Shown one piece after another: positions 36,806 through 49,933 of a stretch of DNA of 64,000 nucleotides (positions are counted from its first letter, which is position 1; each line of letters opens with the position of its first letter). Source of the DNA: Paraspadella gotoi. Taxonomy: Eukaryota; Chaetognatha. Location: assembly GCA_051294375.1 (NCBI GenBank), contig CM119266.1:16300087-16364086 (forward strand), given 5' to 3'. The notes below the pieces were generated by a model. The model ran no database searches, was not told the DNA's origin, and saw only the letters and a program-made list of their open reading frames with translations. The translations under genes and the position numbers were made by a program.

Positions 36806-36950
36806 TTGTTCAAATTTTGTTTCAAACTTATTTTCTTCGTTTCTTTTTTCGTGATTGATTCTCGTATTTTTTTTCGATCGAAACATTTTCTTCGCCTTTT
36901 ATACGTTTTATTATCTTCATTGGATCGAAAAAATTTAAATTCCTCGTCAG
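36806..36950 (+). CDS. Possible first exon of gene D, signal-like
   Basis: The ATG opens a hydrophobic start (MFKFCFKLIFFVSFFVIDS), and the frame meets a good donor, TCAG|GTGAAG, at 36950 in phase 1. That is exactly the phase required by the next exon at 37814. The sequence is AT-rich and could be a chance frame, so this exon is tentative. Confidence 0.3.
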
Positions 36951-37386
36951 GTGAAGCGAAATTGAGAAATCCTCGACGACGACGACGACGACGTCACTGT
37001 CTGTGATTCATTCTTATTTTAGTCGTAGATCTTCGAAGGGAAAGGTCTCGCGTTCGATCCCTGACATCTTACTTAAATGATTTCTTTATCACGAAAAACA
37101 CATAAACGTAAAACCCCGTATTTTATTTAAGTTATTACTTTAATAAAATGATAAATATATTTTCTAATATTTAAAAAAAATCCTTTAGATATATAGTAGA
37201 ACAAGTAATCTTGTAACTTTCATAAATATTATGATTATTTTTTCCTTATTTTTTGTTTTATTCATTGTTCCTGGGTGTTCTACTCCGGTTGCGATAGCTG
37301 GAAACGAGTCACAAAACAGAACTTCCCTGTTACTATTTTTAATTCTTCCAGGCAGGATCTAAGAAACGAGTCACCTTTTCGATCAG

Positions 37387-37388
<2 letters not shown>

Positions 37389-37474
<86 letters not shown>

Positions 37475-37475
37475 G
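37389..37475. repeat. (GA)n microsatellite
   Basis: About 87 bases of perfect GA dinucleotides between the possible first exon and the second exon of gene D. Confidence 0.97.
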
Positions 37476-37813
37476 TGAGTTTGGAGTTCTCGGAATTTAT
37501 TTTTTTATTGTAAAATGATTGTTTCACTAAAATAGAAATTTAGTCATCGCTCAATTCTAAACTTTCACATCCAGACTTTTTTAAATTTTTGTTTCTTTTT
37601 TTTTATTAGTTTGTAGTTTCTTGTAATCTTTAAAATTTAAAATTTAAAATCTTTTAGTCTTTAAAATTTTTTTTTTCTTCCGTTTATTCATTCTCTAATT
37701 AAATTACGGATGTTCCTAATCAATCTGCGGACAGTCAAATTAGCTTACAAATTGATTTGTAGATGATTTAAACCAATTGGATATTCCTTACCTCCCCCCC
37801 TTCCCGTCCACAG

Positions 37814-40800
37814 GCGTTCCTCTCTGCTCCTCCGCCGAATTCGATGGGGACTTTTCTCGATCGACGGTCGAGGAAAATGTCATCGTCAATCTGCCGGCCA
37901 ACGAGTGCGAGGAGCCAATTGCTGTCCACTTCAAGGTGATCATTTTTAATTTAATAACATTATCATTTTGGTATTATGTCGAATTTCAATGGCTCCTGCT
38001 CTTTTTTTTTAGATAAAATTCATCGAATGTTCCAAAGCTTCGACGCCTGTTGGCCGCGCACCGGGCAAGGTCTGTTACATTTCCTACAGCCTGAAGCCCG
38101 AAAACGCGGACACCGGCAAAGACTCTTCTGCCAAAGAATCCAGATCTAAAATCACCAGAGGTGAGTTTTCTTTTCATGTTTTAAGTAACGAAGTAAGGTT
38201 TGTGCGGGACATTTACTTTATTGTTTACCTTGTATATTTGTCGAAAAACTACGACAGCAAAGTCTCTTCGGCTCCGTCTAGACGCCATCACCGGATCGTT
38301 AGCTCTTTTTAATTTCCTCCGTCGCCTGACCTTCGATCGAAACCGTACCACCCGAAACGGCGATTCGCCGAATCGCCAGATGGCACCAAACTGCGTCCGA
38401 TGACGAAAGTGGCGCCGCGTGAGTCGTGAACCGGCCGAGCGTGAATGGAAGGAATTTTTAGAGGAAGAAGGTTGGCCACGGAAATGGAATCATGGGTCAT
38501 AGACGAGAACCGAGAAGCACTATAATTGGCGTGGTAGAATCTGTGGTAGAATCTGGCATCCACTTTGCGGTTTTTTGTTGTTGTTGTTGTTTTTTTTTTT
38601 GTTTTGTTTTTTTTTTTTTTACTGCTTTTCTTTCCGGTTAATGCTACTCACGATAAGCTGGGAGAGAGACAGAGAGAGTGAGAGAGAGAATAAGCCGATG
38701 CCTAGCCAAAGTACGTAATAGGAAAAAAAGAAGTTGGGCCATAACCATAAACTAAGGGAAGCGGTGCACCGGTCGGTGGAGTTGGTCAAGCGTCGCGGCT
38801 CCTTCTCTCCCCCTCCGGCCCTCCCCCACCCCACCGACCGGCGTATTCCCGGTCGGCGCCGCCTAAACCTATCATTCAAGGCGCCGGATTGACCAAAACA
38901 CGCCGGGGCGAAACGAATGGCGCTGCCGGAAAAGCAGGGGAGTAAATTTCCGGGATTTACGATGAGATAGAAGGTCAAGGGGCTTGATTTCCCAGGCGCG
39001 AGCACATGCGGTGCTCTCCTCAATTCCTTTATTTTTCTTTTTTTTTTTCTTCTTTTTTTTTCTTTTTTTTTTCAATTTTTTTCTCTTCTCTCCTAGCCTT
39101 TTATTCTCTATCCCTGTTCTATCCTTTTTTTATACGTCTCGTGTTCTGTCAATCAGTCATTTTTCTTTCACCCTTCCCCAACTAATTTTCTTCCCACGCC
39201 CAACTTCACTTTTTCCTAAAGGTATGTGGTCAAAACTCGAAAGAATAGCTTCTTGGATGCCAAAAAGTGAAAAACAGAGACAAAGACAAAAACAGAGACA
39301 CAGATATCCTGACAGACACACAAAAAGAAAAAGGTTATCAGAATGTAAGGATGTATTATCCTGCGTTTAAAATAATGCGGACAGACCAGCTCTCGTGCGC
39401 TTTCGTTTTCACCCGCTCATTACTTAGAAATGATTCGCTCTCCGTCTCTATCTCTTTTCCCCTGTCGATATTAAAACATTTGCGGTGGATGTTTTTACGA
39501 TTACGGTTTTTTTTTTCTCTCGTGCATTTCGAGTTATTGCCTCTCAGAAGTAGATGAGGTTTCCGGCCAGGCGACTTAGGGATATGTAGAAAATTATCAA
39601 GGAAGGAAGAGAAAAGATGTGCCTGGAAATCTCAAATATTCTACTCTTTGTTTACCGGCTTGGTACTCGCAAATTTCTACTATTTGCGTCTAGTTTCTGG
39701 CTTTGCCGTCATGTTTGAATACTCTTTCCTGTTGTTACTTCGAGACACGTTCCCTTTCGAGCATTAGTCCTCTCTTTACACGCTCGTCTTCCTTCGTAAA
39801 TTCCTCCACCTTCTCCCTATCGCACTCCCCCTTTCCTCTTCGATCGTTAACGGTGAAAGACGCGAGACGTACCACTTTGTATAAAAGGTCAAGAGTTCGG
39901 TATAAATCTCTCGAAAAGAAAGGGGGTTTATGATTTTTGGCCACTCAGGTTCTGTCTTTCTCTCTCTTTCCACTCCATCTTTGGCTCGTACCCTTTAAAA
40001 CCCCGTTGAAACTTGGATCGGCTCGGAAGCCGCGTCAATGTCCTGATCTTATTTTCGGCAAAGTTTATGGTGTCCGTGAAACGGGCGGTCAACTCATAAA
40101 CAATGACTTAACGGAAAAGAAGAATAGAAGCTGCAGGAAGAGAGAAAGTGTGTGCTGTATAATCTAAAAGATATTTCATGCAGCATGCGGTTAAAATGTA
40201 GTGAAATTTTGCGTGGTTGATCAATGATCATAATCCATATTCATAATCCTTGTTATCCATATTCGATAGTTGTTTAACGATTTAACCACTGTTTCGCATT
40301 CTTTGTTCGATTTTATCGAATGTGCATGGAAAAAAATGAGGGCTCGTTCGTGATGGCAGTTTTTCCTTGTTGGGGTTTTTGCTTCGTATTTTCCACGTTT
40401 CCATAAATCCTTGAAAAGCGGAAATTGGTTTCAAAGGTCTTTCGTGGCAGACGGTGCGAAGGCTGTGGACTAAAGAGGAGGTGTGGAAAGAGAAGCCTAG
40501 AAGGGCAAAGGATGTCTGCGTTGTTATCTTGCTGTCAAAAAAACTTTTCTTGATTGCCCCCCCAAAAAAACAAAAAAACAATTTGTATAATAATTATATG
40601 TATAATATTTTGGTTACTCTTCTAACGAATGCATCCAGTTCTCCGAATTCGTCTTAGCGCCATTTTTTTTTCTATTGTGAAAAAATGTTTTTCCCGGCCA
40701 CGAGGTCGCTCGAGGGCAGGTGCGAGAAGGGTAGAGGCCACAGGTGCCGCAAGGCCAAAATGGTCAACTCATATTCATAAACAACGCGAAAAAAAAAGAA

Positions 40801-43037
40801 AACTTGGGCATTAGCTTCTTGGAACTGAAAAGAATGTGAAAGTAGTTGCAGTAGAAAGTATTGAGGGTTTTGATTAAGACGCGGGCTTGTGACACCATTT
40901 CTTTAAGTATAATTCGAAGATTTCAGAATACTTTATTAAACAAAACGCATCGTCGACATTTGCGCAAACCCTCATACTATTTCCTTCCTCTTACATATTT
41001 GAGATTCCCTGGTGATCTCGTTCCTCATTCTTTTTTCATTCATCAGAACTCATAACCGTCCTTTCGCTTCATCGAATCTCGGCGGATTTCCGAAAATCCT
41101 TTGTCTTAAGACAAAGTTAAGTAGAGACAAAGACATAATTTCGAGGACTCGTGATTTACGACGCGACGAAATCTCGCTGGGTTTCATTCGACGTTGGACC
41201 ACTCGTGAGAAATTTAATGCCACCACAAGATCACGTCGACGCGTCAGTGGAAAAAAATGACATAAGGGAAATAAAATTTTGTGATTTTTTTTTTCTGATT
41301 CTTTATTAAGAAAAAATGCCATTCTTTTTCTCTCTCTCCAAACCAGGGGTTAATTTCAATGTACTTCATCCCGTTTCGATGACGCAGTTCCAATTGGAAG
41401 TTCAAATTTCAAAATGCTCTCTTTACTGACGTCAATCCTTTCGCGAAAGATTTTACCAATTACAATCTCCGATGAGAGATAACCCGGAACTTGGAAGTAA
41501 TATGTTAGCTTTTCACCTTGTATCCTTGATACTCTTCAAGTGAATGCCATTCTTATCTCTCTCTCTCTTCTTTTCTTGAGCGCCTGAGGAACAGAATATT
41601 TACGGAATGCGTTTTTTTGGCATCGGGACTGACGTTAACGTCATGTCTTTTCTGCCAAAATTATCACTAATTTTTTGTTCAGTTTAATTTTTTTTTTTTT
41701 AATTGAAGCCATCTTATCTGTAAAATTTAATGACGGCGACAGCAATAATAATAATAATAGATTAATATTTAGCCTGAACCGCCAATGCTGCACGTGAGTT
41801 TGATTTAAAAAAAAAAAAGACCAAAGATTGTAAACAAAAAATCAAATGAATATCAACTGTTAAAGAATAACAGGTTAGTCCGCTTCTTTGTTGGTTACTT
41901 AACAAACCCTTCCTTAGGATAGCTAATATAATTACAACTAAAAATAATATTTAATCCATTGAATCATATTCTTGTCACGTGTCAGTTAGATACTGTTACT
42001 ATTGCTGCTCCAAACTGACCAATGACGATTGGTCGCTGGCCAGTGATAACTCAAAACTGCCCAGTGCCCACTCCCCACTTCTCGGCGGCATTCTTTTCTA
42101 TTGTCTGATTCCGACCAGAAATAATTTTGTTTACCTTCTTTGCTTCGGCCTTTCCCTCCGCCCATAAATTCTGGCCGGCCTGGCGAGCGCCAAACGGTTT
42201 TTCCCGGTCCGTAAAGGACGACCGAAGAAGGAATATATATATCGACTTTTTTCCTTTATTTGTTGGTCCACAATCCTGCACGCGCTTTCCAATTTACGTC
42301 TCGACGTTTTTGTTGCGAGCGCAAAGACTCTCGCCAGCGGCACTTCGCGTTNNNNNNNNNNAAAAAGAACCGTGTCTCTCCAGTGGCACTTCGCGTTTTA
42401 GTTACTCGGTTGCAGTAAGAAAGAAAAGACGGCATTTCCCGCGCATTCGCCGGATTCGACGGCTTCATTTAAAGACGCGCAGCAAATCCACGCCACGTGT
42501 TCGCTCCTCCTTCGCCTTTCAATACACTTCTGACTCCCAAACCCCTCTGCACACTGTTAGCCTCCCCATATTTTCTTTCGGGTCTTAAAATCATGGGGTT
42601 TATTTCCTATTTTACGGTCGGCTTTGAAGAAGAGCCGTTCCCGCGCATTTGACCAAGGGGGATTTTTTGTTTGGGAAAGGTTTTTTTTTCTTTTTTCGAA
42701 GGGGCAAGAAATATCCGAGTGGGTGGGGTTGTGTGTTCTAAGCTTTAAAGGGTGTTTGCGGTAATAAGTTTGTTTTGTGGCGACGGGGCTTAAATTTGAG
42801 AAGGCGCTTGGGACGAAAGGAGCGAGGGAACGTTTCCATGATTTCTCTTTTCTTATTCCTCCTCCTGCTCTGGTTTTCAATTTTGGCCTCGCTCCTTCCT
42901 CCTTTCCTTTTTTGCTTCCTCCCTTATTTGGTTTGACCTCCTAGTAAGGGCACCGCCCTTGCGGCGCCCTTTTCCCGCCCTTTGCGTAAAGCGGGCTCGC
43001 GTTTCCACGCAAAAACCTGTTTTAACGCTTTAATTCA

Positions 43038-43082
<45 letters not shown>

Positions 43083-43830
43083 ACGCCCGCGCACGTATGC
43101 ACGCACTTTTCATCGCTGTCACGCCCTCCCCTCTCGCCAAACACACTTTCCTCTTTGCCCCCTCCGACCGATTTCCATTTCACGAAATCGAATTTTGAGT
43201 TTCGGCAAAACCGAGATTCGAATTTCCTTTTGCGTCGAACGCGATCCCTTTCTCGTGTTGGGATCGAAAGCTTCGCCGGAAAGTCGCTTAGCAGGCCGCT
43301 CCGCCTCTCCACGGTCACCGTCTCTTTCCCCCGGTTTCGTATTTTCGGTCGGACGATGAAATAAGAAATAAAATCGCGACGAAAAAAGGCTAGAAAATGG
43401 TAAAATTCTGTGTCTGTCACGAATGGGGAAACGCGAGGAGGGGAATAAAAGTCCCTGACGGCGTTGGATTTTCGTCATCGACGAATAATCTTCGCGTTCG
43501 TCGTATTTTCATAAAAATTGTGTATTATACATAAGTATATAATACATAAGTAAAAAAATAATACATTTTCTTGATAAATTGAGCCGGAAACTATTGATGA
43601 AGGATCGAAACACGTTTCTCAACCGAAACTGCGCTCGTGATAAGTCTCAGCATGGCGGAAATAGAGTGTCTGTTTTTTTTTTCTTTTGTGCGCGAAAGAT
43701 GATCCATCGTCTGGACGCGAGCGGCGTTATGGCCAGGTTGTCTGTGGGGGTGGGCGCAGTTATTATTCAAGCGTCTTTGTAACGTTATTATATGTTATGA
43801 ATATCTTAAATCGCCTGGCTGATTTTTTCT

Positions 43831-43865
<35 letters not shown>

Positions 43866-45148
43866 CACACACACACACTCCTTTCGAGCTTAAAATTATC
43901 CATTATTCCCATTCATGCAAATGTCGAATTCCACTTTTAAAAATTTCCTTCTGTATTTCTCTCTATACTTATCTCCCTTTCAGCCTTCAGCTCGTAAAGT
44001 TGTAAACATGTACCTCTATTCTTCACTTTTCCAATAGCGTTTCGTTGCAGAAAAAATATGTGAAAAGATTCTGATATAGATATATCCTGACAGTCGAGAT
44101 TTGCTAACCATAATGCAACACTGGACCTGTCTCCTAATCGACATTTTTTTGTTTTCTTTTCTTTGTTTTTGTTTTGTTTTGTTTTTTCACCATAAGTATT
44201 TATTTTTATGAGCTGGGTTCGGTCTTATATGTAATCCAATTTTTAAAAAAATTTCCCGCCCTTCGGACTAAGTTATTCGGTACTACCTACTATTTCAAAA
44301 CTTTTTTTCTTTTTAAACTGAAATTTCATTTTCTTCTTCGAAAGCAATTTACTATTTTCATCCCTCCAAAAATTTGATATTTTACCCTTTGTATCTTTTA
44401 CTTCCTTTTTTATGGTCGGAATGATAATTCAATAGTGGGAGAAACTCAGAAAGAGGAGGAAGAAGTTGGAAGCTCTTGGCTAATGGTTATCAGATATACA
44501 AGTATAACAGTTTCTTCCGCTGTGTTAAACCTGACCTCATCTATCGCGCGCGCTCGCTCGAACTTCAGCGGCCTGGACGGTGGAGGGTGAGGGGTGATTC
44601 GAGGGGGTGACCGGGTTAAGGGCGGTTCGGGTAGAAGGAATATGTTACAGGGGTAAAAGTAATGGTGGGTGGTAGTGGTAATTAACCAGCGGGCATTAAG
44701 ATTGCAAATTAGTCAATAGTCTATATATTATATATATTATATTTTATATATGAGTTTAATACAAACCGTCACAGGAATTAGTCAACTTTGTGAGATTTCT
44801 GTTGTGACCTTTTTTATTTAACTGAGCTGCTTACTACTTGAGGTGAGTCGTTTAATGACTATATCTGAGAGACTGTGTAGGTGAGTCTTGCGCCGCTCGG
44901 GTCGCCTTGCAGCGGATGGGAAGTCGGATGATTACGATCTGGGGGAGAAAATGATGACGACGACGCCGTCCATCCCGAACGTCTTCGACGATAATCACGA
45001 CGACGATGACCCCGCAAAACAAGTGACCCGAAAGAAAGCCAATGATGCGCTACCGCGGCAACGTCGACCACGACAATATGTAGACGATAAGGACGACGAC
45101 GACGACGAAGGCATCCCGGATCTTTTTTATCCGGAAAGCGGAAATAAA
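37814..45148 (+). CDS. Gene D, partial: three phase-compatible exons, unrecognised product
   Basis: Exons 37814-37935, 38013-38160 and 44913-45148 have good GT..AG borders (CCACAG, TTTTAG and TTGCAG acceptors; AAG|GTGATC and GAG|GTGAGT donors). They join in one frame without stops. The first two encode a mixed hydrophobic and charged segment, with NLPANECEEPIAVHF and PGKVCYISYSLKPEN, that could be a beta-sheet domain. The third is strongly acidic and basic by turns (runs of Asp, then a KRP-like basic end) and looks disordered, perhaps nuclear. Codons are GC-richer than the flanks, which argues for real coding. The 5' end may lie at 36806. The 3' continuation is unknown: the third exon ends in phase 0, while the next good plus-strand exon (57810) needs phase 1, so at least one exon is missing or this is a separate gene. 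Confidence 0.5.
38161..44912 (+). other. Long intron of gene D
   Basis: 6.75 kb without a convincing exon. It is pyrimidine-rich on the plus strand, with poly(T) near 38590-38620 and 39020-39090, (CT)n at 43041-43081 and 43832-43861, and a 10-base assembly gap at 42352-42361. The ORFs present are low complexity. Confidence 0.5.
42352..42361. other. Assembly gap (10 N)
   Basis: Ten N separate two copies of GGCACTTCGCGTT, one ending just before the gap and one at about 42384-42396. The repeat on both sides suggests a scaffold join of overlapping or duplicated ends. Confidence 0.95.
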
Positions 45149-46782
45149 GTATCCAAGCGGCCAAAAATTACCCTTCATCCTTCGCTTTCAACGCTAAAAT
45201 ATTCATCTTACCCTCTTGGCTCTCTCCCAGACAATTTTTTCCCCTCATTTTTATTTTCATTATTTGCTTTATCTTCTTCACTCCTTTATGCATGCGGACA
45301 GATGTAAGTTGGACAGATTTTTTTGCCGCAATGATATTCTAGAAACACGTCTCGGTAATGGCGTTTTTTTCTTTGCTGTCCTCCCATAATATTTCTTTTC
45401 TGCCCTTAAAATTTAGATTTCGTCTCTACGTACTCTGCTACATTTCTTATTTACGTATACGTATTCCTTTTATCCTTATTATAAACTTCTATTTTATACT
45501 TCTTTCTGCCCCGTTCAACTTCTCATTCCATACCCTCGTCACCCTGACCTTCCTCCGTTTCCTTCCCGGCCCGAGGTCCTGAGGTTCAAGACCTTTCCGC
45601 GTTATTTCGCTTTCATTTCGTCACGTGACTGTTTTTCTCTTTTGTTATAATCGTCGTCATCATGATCGTCGTCACGACCATCTTCTTTTTCAAACTTGTA
45701 ACATTACTCTATTTATTTGATTTTGATTTCGTAACTCTATCGCTACCCCAACCAAGAAGCCAAATCTCCTCACCAACACTCCCAATATTTCACCCTTTCA
45801 GTTATACCCCCACACATGCTATTTCTCACCCTCCTCCCACCCTGTCCGGAAATCGTTTCTATCCCTTTGACCTCGTAACTTTTCCTTAGTGACCGTTTGA
45901 TTTCAGATCATTAACTTCGCATCTTCTTTCTTTCCCTCCTTTTCTTTCCCCGAATTTTCTTTTTGTTTATCTTTTTTTTTATAAAAGCTTGATAAAATGT
46001 ATTGAAGCTATTCGAGCGCCACTATTAACAATTCTCCAGTTGCCTCTTGTCCGCAGTCTTTGCCATATAACAATTAGATATAGTACTTAATGCCGGGTCT
46101 TTTTTTTTATTTCGTAATCGTCGTCATCAACCAGGAAACATTAGTCATTATTTAAAAATACACACCTTTTCAAGACTTGACAATTTAGTTCCGGAATCTA
46201 ATTCACTCTCGAGCGGATCATTTTTCTCTTTCTCTTTCTCCATTTTTCATTCTCCATTTTTAAGGTGACTTTTACGGTTCTTGAGTTCTTTCGTTCTGTT
46301 AATAATTCTTTAAAATATTTATATACAGTATGCTGTATATATGTATTTCGTATTTTTTGAATCTCCACGCTCTATATTTACATATTGAGTTTATTTACTT
46401 TTCTGTTCCTTTTTTTCTTAACCTTTTCTTTCTCGAAAACGTTTCCCGTTCCCCCTCAAAGTCAACTCAGCTCTTCCTCACTTAAACTCTCTTCTTCCTT
46501 TCTAAGAATCGGTCTCCACAACAAACCCTTTTCTTCTCTCTACTTTTTTTATCCGTTTTGGCGCGACTTCAAACCCCATGGAAGGCGAAAGCAACCTAAG
46601 ACTTTAATCCTTCTCCGGTTTACATCCTTCTCGGCTAATCTCACGTTCGCGAGAGTGCTTCTTCACGGGTCTAATTTTTGGACAACGTTCCAGTTACGAA
46701 AAAATTGTTTCTTTTAATAAAGATATAGGATATTTATTGTTATTCATGCTTTTAATTCGCGTTCTAAATATCACTGCGTTTC

Positions 46783-46783
46783 T

Positions 46784-46836
<53 letters not shown>
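46783..46836. repeat. (GA)n microsatellite
   Basis: Perfect GA dinucleotide run of about 54 bases. Confidence 0.95.
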
Positions 46837-46838
<2 letters not shown>

Positions 46839-49016
46839 GCCCCAAGGTGCCGCCATCTTCCGGTCTGGTCAGTGGTCACATCTCCTGTTTCTTCCAAATT
46901 CTTAGCAAAAAATTAATACAGAATATATGAAGTTAATTTTCACAGCTTTTCATACTACGGATTGTTTCAGTACCCTTGGTCTTGTACGTTGACAATCGAA
47001 CTTTTTCGGGTTAAACCGACTGGGTTCGATTTTCGATAATGTGTCCAAAATCTAAAACGCTCTTCAAAATCTGGCAACCAATCAGGGAGTTGTCACACAT
47101 TGTCTCGATTGAAAAAGGACGTGAAAAAAAGGGGAGAGATGGAAAGAAAGAAAGTTTGATATTAAGGTGAAAGGAGGAAGAGGAGAAGAAAAACCCGCTG
47201 TCGTGAGTTGAGACAGGAACGAAGAAACCTGAGGAAAACGGAAAGAACGTGAGGAAGGAACGGAGGAAAAGAGGCGGAGGAGGAAGAAGAAGAGAGGTCG
47301 GCCCCTTTTGCCGCGGCGCGGGGAATATCGATCCGAAGTTCGCCCAGAGTCGAGACTCGAGAGAGAAAAAGGGAACCGCCAATTCGTCCACCATCTTTTT
47401 ACTTTCAGGATTTAGTGATTACTAATTAGTGAAGTCACTTCAGATGTGTTACATTTTCGGATTCCGTTTTTTTTTCTCTCTCTCTTAAAAATGGTTTGTA
47501 ATATTACAGTCAAAAATTAATTAGTTTTACAACTTCTTCATTTTTTCTTGTTTTTTCATTATTACTCATAATAAAGGTTACTAGTTATTCGCCACTCTAC
47601 GACTTACGAGGTACTTGCGGTCTTTGGAGGAGCTTGTTCGATGACGACTAAAGTTGCGAATTTATAAACGTGAGAAAAGAAATACGTTTTATTGACTTGA
47701 TAAAATTGTATTTATTTTTATAAAAAAAAGGAATTTTATACATCAAATTTTATGTTTTGGCAATGTTTTTGAACCGAATAATGTGCCATTTCGAGGGTAA
47801 ATTTTGAACGTGTGAAGAGCCACTTTTTTCCATCACCACCAATACGACGTCGCTGGACAGAACAGAAGCTAACTTTCCAATTTCCATTTTTCTTTTTTAA
47901 CCTTTTTTAAACGGCATCGGCCTCTCACAACACTTTCTTTCTTTACTATTTCTTTTTAGACTCTAAAGGGGAAAAAATTACCATTTCAAACGTTTTTCTT
48001 CTTTCTGTTTAAACTTTTTGGGGTTCATTTTAGAGGTCATTTCAAGGGCAAAAGGGGAACCGAAAGGCCTTTGGGAAAGGAAGAAAAAGGAGGGAAAGCA
48101 AAGAATTATTTTCCGTGACAACTTTGTGGACATGCAGGGACGCATAATACATTTTACGTTAGCGAGAAAGAAAAAAAGAAAGAAAGATTGATCAATTTAA
48201 AGTTGCGATTGATTAAATTGTCCTCATAACAATCAGAGGTTTAAATAGAATACCTTGGATGTTGGAAAAAGAATTATAACCTTGTTTTCAATGACAACAC
48301 GAAAAAAATATCTTAAAAATCGATTCTTTTTTACTCGAATTACGAGGCCATTTAACGCCTCTCCTACTCACCTAAACGCATTCCAACTACTTCGAAAACT
48401 TTCTTGCTTTATTTCGTTCATCTTTTTTATTTTCTTTTCAATTCTTTTTTTTTTTACTTTATATATGGTTATTATATATAAAAACATTTATTAATTTATT
48501 TTTATTTTATTATCTTGTTGTTTTTTATTGTTGAAGTGCAAGTTCTATTATTTTTATGAAATAAACTCCTCATTATGAACTGATTTTTTTAAGACTCGGT
48601 TAAAATTAGGTTAATTCAATACATTCATTCAATTACATTCTGTTGGTCGCCGCATCATTGTTCTCTGATGTCTCCCTCCCTTTCCATTTCGTTTCACCTC
48701 AGCTCTAACCTCCATTTTCGTCCCACCTTCTTTCGCGTGGGCTGTCGCCCTCCTTCGGCCAGCAGACGCTTCTTTACTACGCAAACCTCATCATCGACTC
48801 GAATATGCAAATGAGATTTTTATTCTCTCTATCTCTCACGCCACGGCCCCGATTTTTCCCATCACAATTTCTTCCACTTTGATGGACACGACGGGATTTT
48901 TTTTTTTTTTTTTTTTGAGGGACGTTGAACTTGATCCTTGAAGATGCGGGGGAATATGGAATATAGATGGCGACTGGGGATCGCGTCTAAGTCCGTCCGT
49001 CAATCTTCAATCTCGG

Positions 49017-49158
49017 ATGTCGAGTCGCGGCGTTTCACCTGTTGAACTTGAAGTCAGTCCTCGCTGCGACACCTCAAATAATTTCGAAAGGCCATCAAAA
49101 CACGATCTTTCTTCGATACCCACTCGATTTAATCAAAACTCGGGTAGTTGGGTAATAG
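49017..49158 (+). CDS. Weak exon candidate
   Basis: The ATG opens a non-repetitive, mixed-composition frame (MSSRGVSPVELEVSPRC) within low-complexity surroundings. Two possible donors, at 49144 and 49159, both leave phase 1, the phase needed by the exon at 57810. It could be an alternative first exon of gene C, or chance. Confidence 0.25.
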
Positions 49159-49881
49159 GTATTTTGATTATTTGTTTGTTTGTTAGGTATTTCTATAATT
49201 GTTTGCTTGTTTGTTTGTTCGTTTTGCATACAAATTTGATTTCAAGCAGATGTAAATTTTTTTATCTTTCCGAAAGTCGCTTGCTTGTAAAAAATGATGC
49301 TGCGTCTTTTTTTTTCACACTTCCCTTTTACGTCTAGTATTTCTTATTTATTTTTTCCCCTTTATCCTTCGTCGCTTTTCAGGGTGACGGCCAATTGCGA
49401 TACTTTAGTTCAGTAACGAAAAGGTCAGCGAAAGAAAGGGGGAGATAATGCTCGGACCGATTATCCTTATTGGTGAGAAGGATGGCTCGAGGATGATGCC
49501 AGATTTTGTTCTCCCTATCGATTCTCTCTCTCTCTCTGTCTCTCTCTCTCTCAACAACTTTCTTTTCCTTTTTTGCAAATCGATTTTTCCTTTGGCTGTG
49601 TAATCGTTCTTTCACTCCCACCGTCTTTTTGGCTCTTCTACTTTTTTCGACCTCCTGTTCAACCCTTTCTCTCTCTCCCCCCCATTTATTTCATCTCTTC
49701 TTTGAAAAAAATCTCATTTTTCCTCCCCTTATTCCTTGTCGGTTATTTGGATTAATTTTTATTTACTGTTTAAAAATGTCCCTGAATTAAGATGTGGGCG
49801 AACATCTTGTGTGTCACGATATACAAATGTTGCTCTCATTCCCGTGTCCATTTATTATTATGTTGGTCTCTTTTTCTTTTT

Positions 49882-49933
<52 letters not shown>

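Noticed and set aside
37040-37070. GCGTTCGATCCC resembling the T arm of a tRNA or tRNA-derived SINE
   Set aside because: The flanking stem pairs poorly and no other tRNA-like part is present.
42127-42588. 153-residue frame spanning the N gap
   Set aside because: It is open only because N codons contain no stop; both sides are low quality and lack splice support.
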